DNA from: JAIVJN01 sp036732565
GTDB lineage: Bacteria > Acidobacteriota > Vicinamibacteria > Vicinamibacterales > UBA2999
Direction of reading: 5' to 3'
Assembly (NCBI GenBank): GCA_036732565.1
Contig: DAINCF010000173.1
Location: 1 to 13,229 of the forward strand
DNA: 13,229 nt
The notes under the pieces were generated by a model. The model made no database searches. It was not told the origin of the DNA and saw nothing but the letters and a program-made list of their open reading frames with translations. The position numbers and the translations under genes were made by a program. Every line of letters starts with the position of its first letter. Positions within the stretch are counted from its first letter, which is position 1. Positions 5,709 through 12,770 of this stretch are shown here, one piece after another.

Positions 5709-8006
5709 ATGCGCTTCTCGTGCCTCGTGCTGACCCTGATCGTGGCGGCCGCGTGCGGCCGCGGGACGGCGGACACCACCACGCGCCCTGGCACGTTCGA
5801 CGAGCTCGCGGCGGCCTCACTCGCGACGCTGGAGGGCACGCTGCAGGTGCCGGGTCTGAGCGGCGAGGTCCACGTCCTCCGCGACCGATGGGGCGTCCCG
5901 CACATCTACGCGACCAACGTCGACGATCTGTTCTTCGCACAGGGCTACACCATCGCGCAGGACCGCCTGTGGCACATGGAGATGAACCGGCGGGTCGCAC
6001 AGGGACGTGTGGCCGAGATCGTCGGCCCGTCCGCGGTGCCGCACGATCGCCTGGTGCGCCTGCTGCGCTTCCGCGGTCCGTTCGACGAGAAGGAGTGGAC
6101 CAACTATCACCCTGACGCGCGCCGAATCTTCGAGGCGTATGTGAGCGGCGTCAATGCCTTCATCGCGCAGAACGCGCAGAAGCTGCCGGTCGAGTTCAGG
6201 TTGACCGGCATCGTGCCCGAGCCGTGGCAGGCTGACGAGCTCCTCTACCGCGCCCGCGTGAACGCCGCGGTTGGCAGCGCGCGCAGCGAGCTGCGCTTGG
6301 CGCAGGCCGTGGCCACGTTCGGTCCGCGTGAGGCAAATCGTCGCGCGAGGCCAGAGCCGTACGGCGAGCTCGAGGTGGCGCCCGGCATCGACGTCAGCAT
6401 CATCACCGATGACGTGATCGACGCGCTGGAAGGGAACTTGTACGGCGACTTTCCGCGACCGGACTTACTGGCGGATTATCAGCGCTGGCCGGGTGCGGAG
6501 ATGACCGGCGCCGACGGTGCGCCCGAGCGATCGCCCGGCAGCAACAACTGGGCGGTCAGCGGCGCATTGACTGCGAGCGGCACGCCGATCATGGTGGACG
6601 ATCCGCACCGACAGGTCACGTTACCGGCGTGGCGCTATCTCGTGCATCTCAACGCGCCGGGATGGGATGTCATCGGCGCGACCGAGCCGGGATTGCCGGG
6701 CGTCATTCGAGGCCACAACGGTCGGGTCGCGTGGGGGCGAACGGCGACGGGCACCGACGAAGCCGACGTCTTCGTCGAGGAGCTCAACCCTGCGAACGCG
6801 AACGAGGTGAAATACAACCGGGCATGGGAGCGCTTGAACGTGGTCACCGAGACGATCGCGGTGAAGGGTGAACCGCCGCGGACGATCACGCTGGAGTTCA
6901 GCCGTCACGGCCCCATTTTCTACAAGGACGCCACGCATCACCGCGCCTACGCGCTGCGCTCTTCGCTGATGGAGCAGGGCACCGCGGAGTACATCGGCGG
7001 CCTGCGCATGGATCAGGCGGCGAGCGCCCGCGACTGTCTCGTCAACGCCGACTTCATGAGAAGCCCGCCGACGAATCTCGTGTGCGCGTCCGCGGACGGC
7101 GCGATCGCCTTTCGTGTGAGCGCGGCGGCGCCGAAGCGTCGAGGCTGGAACGGCCGCCTGCCCGTGCCAGGCACCGGCGCGTACGAATGGGACGGCCTCC
7201 GCAGCGAAGACCTCCCGAAGAAGTTGAATCCAGATCGCGGATGGATCGCGACGGCCAACAACAACATCCACCCGCCTGGCTTCAAAGATCCTCTCTTCTA
7301 CAACGGTCGCGCGCCGTACTGGCGATACTCGCGCATCGCGCAGATGCTCGAGGGGCACAAGAAGGCAGGCAGGAAGCTGACCGTCGAGGACATGCGGGTC
7401 ATGCTGCGAGATTCGTTCAAGACCGAGGCCGAGCAGGTGAAGGCCTGGTTCCACGGCTGGACCGGAAGCACGCCCGACACCGAGCAGGCGCGCGCGTTGA
7501 TCGCCTCGTGGGACAACGTGATGCGCAAGGATAGTCTCCCCGCGGCAATCTACTCGAGGTGGCGCGAGCAGGTGGATGTCGAGGTGATACGCGCAGCGTC
7601 ATCGACCGAGCGGCGGGCGCTGATCGACGCGGGACTGAGCAAGGCGATGGAGCGGCTCACCGGTGAGCAGGGTGGGGATCGCAGCGGCTGGCGATGGGGA
7701 CGCCTGCATGCCAGCGTCTTCAAGCACCCATTGATCTCCGCGTTCGATCTCCCGACGGTCGAACGCGACGGCGGAGCGGAGACCGTGAACGCCACCGGCG
7801 CCGTCTATCGGCTGATCACGAACTTCGCGGATCCGGACCAGTCCATGGTCACCCTCGGTCCCGGGATCTCAGGCCAGCCAGGCAGCCCGTTCTATGGCAA
7901 CCTGCTCGAGGACTGGACGAACGGGACGTTCTTCCCGCTCGCGTATACCCGGCCGGCAGTCGAGAAGGTCACGAAGTACACGCTCGTCTTGCGGCCTGGG
8001 ACCTGA
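5709..8006 (+). CDS. Penicillin acylase family Ntn-hydrolase, probable lipoprotein
   Basis: 765 residues, the usual size for the penicillin amidase family (PF01804), which hydrolyses amide bonds of penicillins, acyl-homoserine lactones or related compounds after self-cleavage into two chains. The alpha region shows RDRWGVPHIYA (58-68) and AQGYTIAQDRLWHMEM (about 77-92). The maturation site is SPGSNNW, with Ser278 as the expected new N-terminal nucleophile of the beta chain. TANNN (515-519) supplies the expected catalytic Asn, and SRHGPI is another family motif. The N-terminus is a lipoprotein-type signal with Cys16 after VAAA, implying membrane anchoring on the periplasmic side. ATG 5709 is chosen because it begins that signal; the frame is open further upstream but without sense. 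It ends 6 bases from the convergent dehydrogenase gene. The natural substrate cannot be told. Confidence 0.93.
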   Translation: MRFSCLVLTLIVAAACGRGTADTTTRPGTFDELAAASLATLEGTLQVPGLSGEVHVLRDRWGVPHIYATNVDDLFFAQGYTIAQDRLWHMEMNRRVAQGRVAEIVGPSAVPHDRLVRLLRFRGPFDEKEWTNYHPDARRIFEAYVSGVNAFIAQNAQKLPVEFRLTGIVPEPWQADELLYRARVNAAVGSARSELRLAQAVATFGPREANRRARPEPYGELEVAPGIDVSIITDDVIDALEGNLYGDFPRPDLLADYQRWPGAEMTGADGAPERSPGSNNWAVSGALTASGTPIMVDDPHRQVTLPAWRYLVHLNAPGWDVIGATEPGLPGVIRGHNGRVAWGRTATGTDEADVFVEELNPANANEVKYNRAWERLNVVTETIAVKGEPPRTITLEFSRHGPIFYKDATHHRAYALRSSLMEQGTAEYIGGLRMDQAASARDCLVNADFMRSPPTNLVCASADGAIAFRVSAAAPKRRGWNGRLPVPGTGAYEWDGLRSEDLPKKLNPDRGWIATANNNIHPPGFKDPLFYNGRAPYWRYSRIAQMLEGHKKAGRKLTVEDMRVMLRDSFKTEAEQVKAWFHGWTGSTPDTEQARALIASWDNVMRKDSLPAAIYSRWREQVDVEVIRAASSTERRALIDAGLSKAMERLTGEQGGDRSGWRWGRLHASVFKHPLISAFDLPTVERDGGAETVNATGAVYRLITNFADPDQSMVTLGPGISGQPGSPFYGNLLEDWTNGTFFPLAYTRPAVEKVTKYTLVLRPGT

Positions 8007-8023
8007 GGCGCGTCAGGACGCCT
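8006..8023. terminator. Weak stem-loop between convergent genes
   Basis: AGGCG (8006-8010) pairs with CGCCT (8019-8023) across an 8-base loop, exactly between the stops of the acylase gene and the convergent dehydrogenase gene. The stem is short and no T-run follows on either strand. It is a plausible but weak bidirectional terminator. Confidence 0.2.
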
Positions 8024-9395
8024 GCGGCGACACCTCGACCGTTGGGCTTCGTCGTCCATCGCCCAGCCGGAACACGTGCTCCAGGTTGCTCTTGATGGCG
8101 TTCCGCGAGTCGACGATCAGCCGCGCATGCCGCGCCACCAGCTCCAGGTCGACCGCGGTGTGATCGGTGATCACCACGGCGCAATCGGCGGCGGCGAGCA
8201 TGGCTGGCGTCAGCTCGACGGACGAGAGATCGATCCCACCCGGCCACGCCGAGCTCGGCAGCGACGGCACATGCGGATCGTGGTAGCTGAGCGTCGCGCC
8301 CTTCTGCTGCAGCAGCGCCATCACGTCCAACGCGGGCGACTCGCGCAGATCGTCGATGTCGCGTTTGTAGGCCAAGCCCAGGACGAGCACGCTGGCGCCG
8401 TGCACGGCCTTGCGCTTCGAGTTCAGCGCGTCCGTGATCTTGTCGACGACATGCAGCGGCATGGCGCCGTTGACGTGGCCGGCCAGCTCGATGAACCGCG
8501 CCTCGAAGCCGACCTCCTTCGCCTTCCACGAGAGATAGAACGGATCGATGGGGATGCAATGGCCGCCCAAGCCGGGCCCGGGGAAGAACGGCATGAACCC
8601 GAACGGCTTGGTTGCCGCCGCCTCGACCACCTCCCACACGCTGATGCCGAGCCGATCGCACATCAGCGCCAGCTCGTTGATCAGCCCGATGTTGACGGCG
8701 CGGAACGTGTTCTCGAGCAGCTTCACCATCTCCGCGACCTTGGGCGATGTCACCGGCACGACGCGATCGATCGACGCCGCATAGAGCGCGGTCGCCAGCC
8801 TCGTGCACGTTGGCGTCAGGCCACCCACGACCTTCGGCACGTTCTTGGTCGTCCACGTCTGGTTGCCCGGATCCACGCGCTCGGGCGAGAAGGCGAGGAA
8901 GAAGTCGCGGCCGGCCGTGAGCCCGGTCTTCTCGAGCAGCGGCTGCACGACCTCGTTGGTTGTCCCCGGATAGGTCGTGGATTCGAGAATGACGAGCAGC
9001 CCGCGATGCAGGTGCTGCTGAACCGACTCCAGCGCGGAGACGACGAACGACAGGTCAGGGTCTTTGGTCTTTCTCAGCGGCGTTGGTACGCAGATGTTGA
9101 CCGTGTCGAGCGTGCGCACCGTGCCGAAGTCCGTCGTCGCGCTCAGACGGCCGGCCGACACCAGCTCGGCGACGCGCGCGGTGGGCACGTCTTGTATATA
9201 CGAGTGGCCCCGATTGATCGCGTCTGCCTTGTGCGGGTCGACATCGATGCCGATGGTCCGGAAGCCCGCGCGCGCCAGCTCCACCGCCAGCGGCAGGCCA
9301 ACGTAGCCGAGACCGACGACGCCGACCGTAGCCGTCCGATCGATCAACCGCTGATGCAACGTCTCGGCAAGCTGCGAGGATCCTTCACTAGACAT
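8013..9395 (-). CDS. UDP-N-acetylhexosamine 6-dehydrogenase (WbpA/WbpO-like)
   Basis: 460 residues. It oxidises C6 of a nucleotide sugar to a carboxylate with two NAD+, giving a UDP-uronic acid for surface polysaccharide. It shows the Rossmann motif GLGYVG (28-33), CVPTP, ESTTYPGTT, FSPERVDPG and the catalytic block GPGLGGHCIPIDPFYLSWKA with Cys280. The wording of that block (GHCIPIDPFYL) fits the WbpA/WbpO UDP-HexNAc dehydrogenases better than UDP-glucose dehydrogenases. The C-terminal sugar-binding domain with GLAYKRDIDDLRESPA is complete. Start ATG 9395 is supported by GGAG at 9404-9407, 8 bases upstream, and overlaps the epimerase stop by 8 bp, so the two genes form an operon. The exact substrate, UDP-GlcNAc or UDP-ManNAc, is inferred. 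Confidence 0.92.
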   Translation of the reverse strand: MSSEGSSQLAETLHQRLIDRTATVGVVGLGYVGLPLAVELARAGFRTIGIDVDPHKADAINRGHSYIQDVPTARVAELVSAGRLSATTDFGTVRTLDTVNICVPTPLRKTKDPDLSFVVSALESVQQHLHRGLLVILESTTYPGTTNEVVQPLLEKTGLTAGRDFFLAFSPERVDPGNQTWTTKNVPKVVGGLTPTCTRLATALYAASIDRVVPVTSPKVAEMVKLLENTFRAVNIGLINELALMCDRLGISVWEVVEAAATKPFGFMPFFPGPGLGGHCIPIDPFYLSWKAKEVGFEARFIELAGHVNGAMPLHVVDKITDALNSKRKAVHGASVLVLGLAYKRDIDDLRESPALDVMALLQQKGATLSYHDPHVPSLPSSAWPGGIDLSSVELTPAMLAAADCAVVITDHTAVDLELVARHARLIVDSRNAIKSNLEHVFRLGDGRRSPTVEVSPQAS

Positions 9396-10395
9396 TGAAG
9401 TATCTCCGGTACCACTCCACGAACTTCGCCACGCCCTCTTCGACCGTCGTCGTTGGCTGATACCCGACATTCTCGACGAGATCGCTGACGTCGGCTTCGG
9501 TGTCCGGAACGTCACCAGGCTGGAGCGGCAGCATGTCGAGGGTCGCCTTGCGCCCCAGGCAGTCCTCGAGCACCTCGATGTACCGCATCAGCTCCACCGG
9601 CTGTTGATTGCCGATGTTGTAGATGCGATACGGAGCCGCACTCGTCGCCGGGTCCGGGTCGCTGCCGCGCCAGTTGGGATCGCCCGTCGGCACACGATCC
9701 AGCGTGCGGACGATACCTTCGACGATGTCGTCCACGTAAGTGAAGTCGCGCCGGTGACGGCCGTGATTGAACACCTTGATCGGCTCGCCGGCGAGGATGG
9801 CCTTGGTGAAGAGAAAGAGCGCCATGTCCGGTCTGCCCCATGGGCCATACACGGTGAAGAACCGAAGCCCTGTGCTGGGGACTCCAAAGAGATGCGCATA
9901 GCTGTGCGCCATCATCTCGTTGGCCTTCTTGGTGGCGGCGTACAACGACAGTGGATGCTCGGTGCTGTCGTGCACCGAGAAGGGCATCTTGGTGTTGGCG
10001 CCATACACGGAGCTGGTCGACGCGAACACCAGGTGTTGGACACCGTGATGGCGGCAGCCCTCGAGGATGTGCAAGAAGCCAGTGAGGTTGCTGGAGGCGT
10101 AAGTGTGCGGGTTGGCCGACGCGTACCGGACGCCGGCCTGCGCCGCGAGGTTGATGACACGTTCCGGCCGATGCGTCGCGAACGCCGTGTCGACCGCCGC
10201 CCGATCGGCGAGGTCGGCGAGGACGTCGGTGTATCGCGGATGATGGCGATGCCGTTCCAGCCGCGCGCGCTTCAGGCTGACGTCGTAGTACTCGTTCAGA
10301 TTGTCGACGCCGACGACCTCGTCTCCCCGTTCCAGCAGCCGCAACGCTGTAGCCGAGCCAATGAATCCCGCACTGCCTGTCACCATCACCTTCAT
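9388..10395 (-). CDS. NAD-dependent nucleotide-sugar epimerase (UDP-glucuronate 4-epimerase-like SDR)
   Basis: 335 residues, an extended short-chain dehydrogenase/reductase. It has the NAD-binding TGSAGFIG (6-13), the STSSVYG strand (126-132) and the catalytic Tyr152-x3-Lys156. The NLNEYYDVSLKRARL segment after the second strand and RFFTVYGPWGRPDMALFLFTKAI are characteristic of UDP-glucuronate 4-epimerases of the CapI/GAE group. It interconverts gluco and galacto forms of a UDP-sugar acid in the cytoplasm. It is first in the operon and its stop overlaps the dehydrogenase start, so it probably acts on that enzyme's product. ATG 10395 has a good Shine-Dalgarno, GAGGAG at 10402-10407, 6 bases away. 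Whether it prefers UDP-GlcA or the N-acetylated analogue is open. Confidence 0.92.
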   Translation of the reverse strand: MKVMVTGSAGFIGSATALRLLERGDEVVGVDNLNEYYDVSLKRARLERHRHHPRYTDVLADLADRAAVDTAFATHRPERVINLAAQAGVRYASANPHTYASSNLTGFLHILEGCRHHGVQHLVFASTSSVYGANTKMPFSVHDSTEHPLSLYAATKKANEMMAHSYAHLFGVPSTGLRFFTVYGPWGRPDMALFLFTKAILAGEPIKVFNHGRHRRDFTYVDDIVEGIVRTLDRVPTGDPNWRGSDPDPATSAAPYRIYNIGNQQPVELMRYIEVLEDCLGRKATLDMLPLQPGDVPDTEADVSDLVENVGYQPTTTVEEGVAKFVEWYRRYFNV

Positions 10396-10439
10396 CCGTG
10401 TCTCCTCGACTGACCGATCCTCGCATACCCCACTCCTTT
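10396..10439. promoter_or_regulatory. Divergent promoter region, epimerase / tadA
   Basis: Only 44 bases separate the two divergent starts. GAGGAG (10402-10407, read on the minus strand) is the epimerase ribosome site. On the plus strand TATGAT (10439-10444) overlaps the ATG chosen for tadA and resembles a -10 element. If it is one, tadA would instead begin at GTG 10452 or 10455 with almost no leader. Confidence 0.35.
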
Positions 10440-10907
10440 ATGATCGGGATCGTGGTGCACGAAGAGTGGATGCGGGTGGCGCTGGGCGAGGCGGCGCGCG
10501 CAAAAGACGCCGGCGAAGTGCCGATCGGCGCCGTAGTGGTCAGCGATGGGCAGGTGATTGGCACCGGCTTCAACCAGCCGATTTCCGGGGTGGACCCGAC
10601 CGCGCATGCCGAGATCGTGGCCGTTCGCGCCGCGGCGCGTGCCGTCGGGAACTACCGCCTGACCGGCGCGACGCTGTACGTGACCGTCGAGCCCTGTTTG
10701 ATGTGCGTGGGCGCGTTGATCCACGCGCGCATCGGTCTCCTGGTGTACGGCGCGCCCGAGCCCAAGAGCGGCGCCATCGTCTCCTCGGTCTGCGCGCATG
10801 AATCGCCCGGCCTCAACCACCGTCTCGAGGTGCTCGGCGGCGTGCTGGAGAACGAGTGCCGCGCGCTCATCCAGGAGTTCTTCCGCGAGCGCCGAGAACG
10901 GTCTTGA
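10440..10907 (+). CDS. tadA: tRNA-specific adenosine deaminase TadA
   Basis: 155 residues, the normal TadA size. It deaminates adenosine 34 of tRNA-Arg(ACG) to inosine for wobble decoding. The zinc site is complete: HAE (56-58, with Glu58 as proton shuttle) and PCLMC (Cys86, Cys89). The EVPIGAVVV strand, the N-rich segment GFNQPISGVDPTAHAE and the C-terminal basic helix (QEFFRERRERS) are typical. The start is uncertain: ATG 10440 has no Shine-Dalgarno, and GTG 10452 or 10455 would give starts closer to the usual N-terminus, just before HEEWMR. The last 41 bases overlap the convergent HxlR gene. TadA rather than a free-nucleoside deaminase is inferred from motif wording and length. Confidence 0.9.
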   Translation: MIGIVVHEEWMRVALGEAARAKDAGEVPIGAVVVSDGQVIGTGFNQPISGVDPTAHAEIVAVRAAARAVGNYRLTGATLYVTVEPCLMCVGALIHARIGLLVYGAPEPKSGAIVSSVCAHESPGLNHRLEVLGGVLENECRALIQEFFRERRERS

Positions 10908-11235
10908 TGCCGCGCTTGCTCGCGTAGCGTTCTCCCCACTGGTGGAGTTGATCGAGGACCGAGCGGATCTCACTGGCTCGAGGCGAGAGGCTGTAGGTGA
11001 CCTCGCGAGAGGGAGGCGATCCGCCCACGTGTCGAAGCACGATCTCATCCGCCTCGAGCTCGCGTAGATGCAGCGTCAGCATCTTGGTGCTGACGCCGGG
11101 AAGCAGACGTCGCAGCTCGCCGAAGCGAACGTCTCCGCGCTTCAAGTGGTGGATGATCGCGGGCTTCCATTTGCCCTTCAAGCGATCGAGCGCGACTTCG
11201 ACGTTGCAGTAATACGAGTGGCGCCTGGCGGACAT
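10867..11235 (-). CDS. HxlR-family winged-helix transcriptional regulator
   Basis: 122 residues, the whole length of an HxlR/YodB-type regulator (PF01638). Visible family signatures are C10-NVEVALD, LKGKWKPAIIHHL, RFGELRRLLPGVSTKMLTLHLRELEAD with the recognition helix, and the PPSREVTYSLSPRA wing followed by the W-containing dimer helix. Many relatives sense redox or electrophile stress through the conserved N-terminal cysteine, here Cys10, and bind DNA palindromes as dimers. ATG 11235 is chosen because GGAGG (11245-11249) sits 9 bases upstream; the in-frame TTG at 11244 would abut that site. It is divergent from the exported-protein operon and convergent with tadA. The inducer is unknown. 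Confidence 0.92.
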   Translation of the reverse strand: MSARRHSYYCNVEVALDRLKGKWKPAIIHHLKRGDVRFGELRRLLPGVSTKMLTLHLRELEADEIVLRHVGGSPPSREVTYSLSPRASEIRSVLDQLHQWGERYASKRGIKTVLGARGRTPG

Positions 11236-11369
11236 GACCGACAACCTCCGATGCAGATCGACATCGTAGCCGACCGCGCCTCGCGAGCGCGACTCGAGCT
11301 GTCACAATCGGATGTAACAAAAAGGTGCCTACTTGCGGCCCTCACGAGCCGTATCCTACGCTGGCGGCT
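11236..11369. promoter_or_regulatory. Divergent promoter region, HxlR regulator / exported operon
   Basis: 134 bases between divergent starts hold promoters for both sides. On the minus strand GGAGG (11245-11249) is the regulator's ribosome site, and TACGAT (complement of 11263-11268) could be a -10. On the plus strand TATCCT (11352-11357) lies 12 bases before the GTG of the cyclase-like gene. A two-part TGTnACA palindrome (11300-11319) sits centrally. Promoter hexamers are by eye only. Confidence 0.4.
11300..11319. promoter_or_regulatory. Candidate HxlR operator, imperfect 20-bp palindrome
   Basis: TGTCACA (11300-11306) and TGTAACA (11313-11319) are separated by 6 bases. Each half is itself a TGT-n-ACA palindrome, and the whole 20 bp matches its own reverse complement at 14 positions. 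It is AT-richer than its surroundings and lies between the HxlR gene and its divergent neighbour, the usual place for an autoregulatory operator. Binding is inferred. Confidence 0.4.
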
Positions 11370-12149
11370 GTGCGGCTCGTTGTCGTTGGCGCGTTGTTGG
11401 TTGCCGTGGCGGCATGCGGTGGTGGCGGGGAAGTGCCGGCGCGGGCGTTTCGACCCACGCGCGTGCTCGATCTCACGCACACGCTCACATCGTCGTTCCC
11501 CTTCATTCCCATTCCCGGCCTCACGTTTCCGTTCTCGTTGACGCCGATCGCGACGTTCGAGAAGAACGGTGTGTTCGCCAATCGCTGGGAGATCCACGAG
11601 CACATCGGCACGCAGATCGATGCGCCGAACCATTTCGCCCCCGGCGGCGCCGGCCTCGAGGCGTTCCCCGCGGAAAGCCTCGTGGTGCCGCTCGCGGTGA
11701 TCGACATCAGCGCCCGCGCGAAAGCCGACGCCGACGCCGAGCTCACGGTGGCGGACATCACCGCCTGGGAGCAGCAGCACGGCCGGCTGCCGGAGAAGGC
11801 GGCCGTGTTCATGTACTCGGGGTGGGAAGAGCGCGTGAACGATGCGGCGGCGTTCATCAACGCGGACGCGAATCACACCATGCACTTCCCGGGCTTCTCG
11901 CTGCAGGCCGCAACCTTTCTGGCGAAGGAACGGCAGGTGTCTGGCATCGGCGTCGACACGGTGTCGATCGATCCCGGGCGCGACAAGACCTACGCCACCC
12001 ACAAGGCCTGGCTGACCACCGGCAAGTGGGCGACCGAGGCCGTGGCGTACCTGCGAGAGGCCCCGCCTGTCGGCGCCACGTTGTTCGTGGGCGCGCCGAA
12101 GGTGCAAGGCGCATCCGGTGGTCCCGTACGACTCATCGCGGTGTGGTGA
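11370..12149 (+). CDS. Cyclase-family (kynurenine-formamidase-like) metal hydrolase, probable lipoprotein
   Basis: 259 residues. The body matches the cyclase family (PF04199), metal-dependent hydrolases that include kynurenine formamidase and isatin hydrolase. It starts with VLDLTHTL (32-39) and carries the metal motif H78-I-G-T-Q82-I-D84-A-P-N-H88-F, then MYSGWEER, HFPGFSLQAATFL and GIGVDTVSIDPG. The classic motif has His where Gln82 stands; the GTQ form also occurs in some cyclase subgroups. GTG 11370 is chosen because it begins a clean lipoprotein signal with Cys16 after AVAA, so the protein is probably membrane-anchored outside the cytoplasm, unlike kynurenine formamidase. A longer frame from 11325 would bury that signal. 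The stop is 3 bases before the next ATG. The substrate is unknown. Confidence 0.85.
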   Translation: MRLVVVGALLVAVAACGGGGEVPARAFRPTRVLDLTHTLTSSFPFIPIPGLTFPFSLTPIATFEKNGVFANRWEIHEHIGTQIDAPNHFAPGGAGLEAFPAESLVVPLAVIDISARAKADADAELTVADITAWEQQHGRLPEKAAVFMYSGWEERVNDAAAFINADANHTMHFPGFSLQAATFLAKERQVSGIGVDTVSIDPGRDKTYATHKAWLTTGKWATEAVAYLREAPPVGATLFVGAPKVQGASGGPVRLIAVW

Positions 12150-12152
12150 ACC

Positions 12153-12770
12153 ATGGGCAATAACCCGCGCGGCTGGCGCACGCGATTCATCAGCGCGCTC
12201 TTCGTGCTCGTCGTTGGTGCGAACGGGTCCACGCAGTCGCGCTCCGAGGCTGGCCCCGATCTTCGCGGTTTCTGGGAACACGGCACCTGCCAGGTGGTCG
12301 AACGCGACGGCCAACGCACGAGCTCACGCAGCCTCTTCACTATCTTCGAGCGGGAGTGGGGCATCGCGTTCACGCAGTTCGTCGACGCTGACTGCAAGAT
12401 CCCTGCGATGACCGCGGTCCTGCAAGGGACCTATCACGCAACGGGTCCGTCGACGAGCGTGCCGGGCGCCACCGAGGTCACGTTCCGGTTCACGCGCAAG
12501 GCGATCACCCCTCACGATCCGGCGCTGCTGTCTCGATTGAACGGTGGCGCCTGCGGCGAGCGTTCCTGGACTCGGGGCGTCGAGCACGACGTCAGCGCGA
12601 CCGGTTGCCTCGGCATTCAATCGGTCGCCGACTGCGGGCAGGAGTACGACTTGGCGCAGATTGTCGACAACCGCTTGTTCCTTGGAGAGCGGCCAGCACC
12701 GGGACAGAATATCTGTGCCGACGATCGGCGGCCCCGGCGCGTGCGTGCGGAACCGTTGCAGCGTCGCTGA
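12153..12770 (+). CDS. Exported APCDD1-like protein with six cysteines
   Basis: 205 residues with an N-terminal signal peptide (1-28: basic start, then FISALFVLVVGANG). The mature part resembles one APCDD1 domain (PF14921), best known from the vertebrate Wnt-inhibitor APCDD1: DLRGFWEHGTCQV (36-48), RS-x-F, FVDADCKIP (76-84), GTYHATG..VPGATEVTF, CGERSW (134-139), a D-V-S..GC segment, EYDL (164-167), LFLGERP (175-181) and DDRRP near the end. Six cysteines (46, 81, 134, 152, 161, 188) could form three disulphides. A bacterial role is not established; lipid binding is a guess by analogy. It begins 3 bases after the cyclase-like gene and its 3' end overlaps the DUF481 gene. The assignment is by remembered pattern, without a profile search. 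Confidence 0.72.
   Translation: MGNNPRGWRTRFISALFVLVVGANGSTQSRSEAGPDLRGFWEHGTCQVVERDGQRTSSRSLFTIFEREWGIAFTQFVDADCKIPAMTAVLQGTYHATGPSTSVPGATEVTFRFTRKAITPHDPALLSRLNGGACGERSWTRGVEHDVSATGCLGIQSVADCGQEYDLAQIVDNRLFLGERPAPGQNICADDRRPRRVRAEPLQRR

Noticed and set aside
8076..9398. Plus-strand frame of 440 codons opposite the dehydrogenase
   Set aside because: It is long only because of GC-rich third positions; the minus strand carries all dehydrogenase motifs.
10884..10924. Inverted repeat as a terminator between tadA and the HxlR gene
   Set aside because: The arms are exact, but the 27-base gap and lack of a T-run make a working terminator unlikely, and most of it is coding.
11178..12314. Minus-strand frame of 378 codons opposite the cyclase-like gene
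   Set aside because: It crosses the HxlR spacer and start as well as the cyclase gene, and shows no domain.
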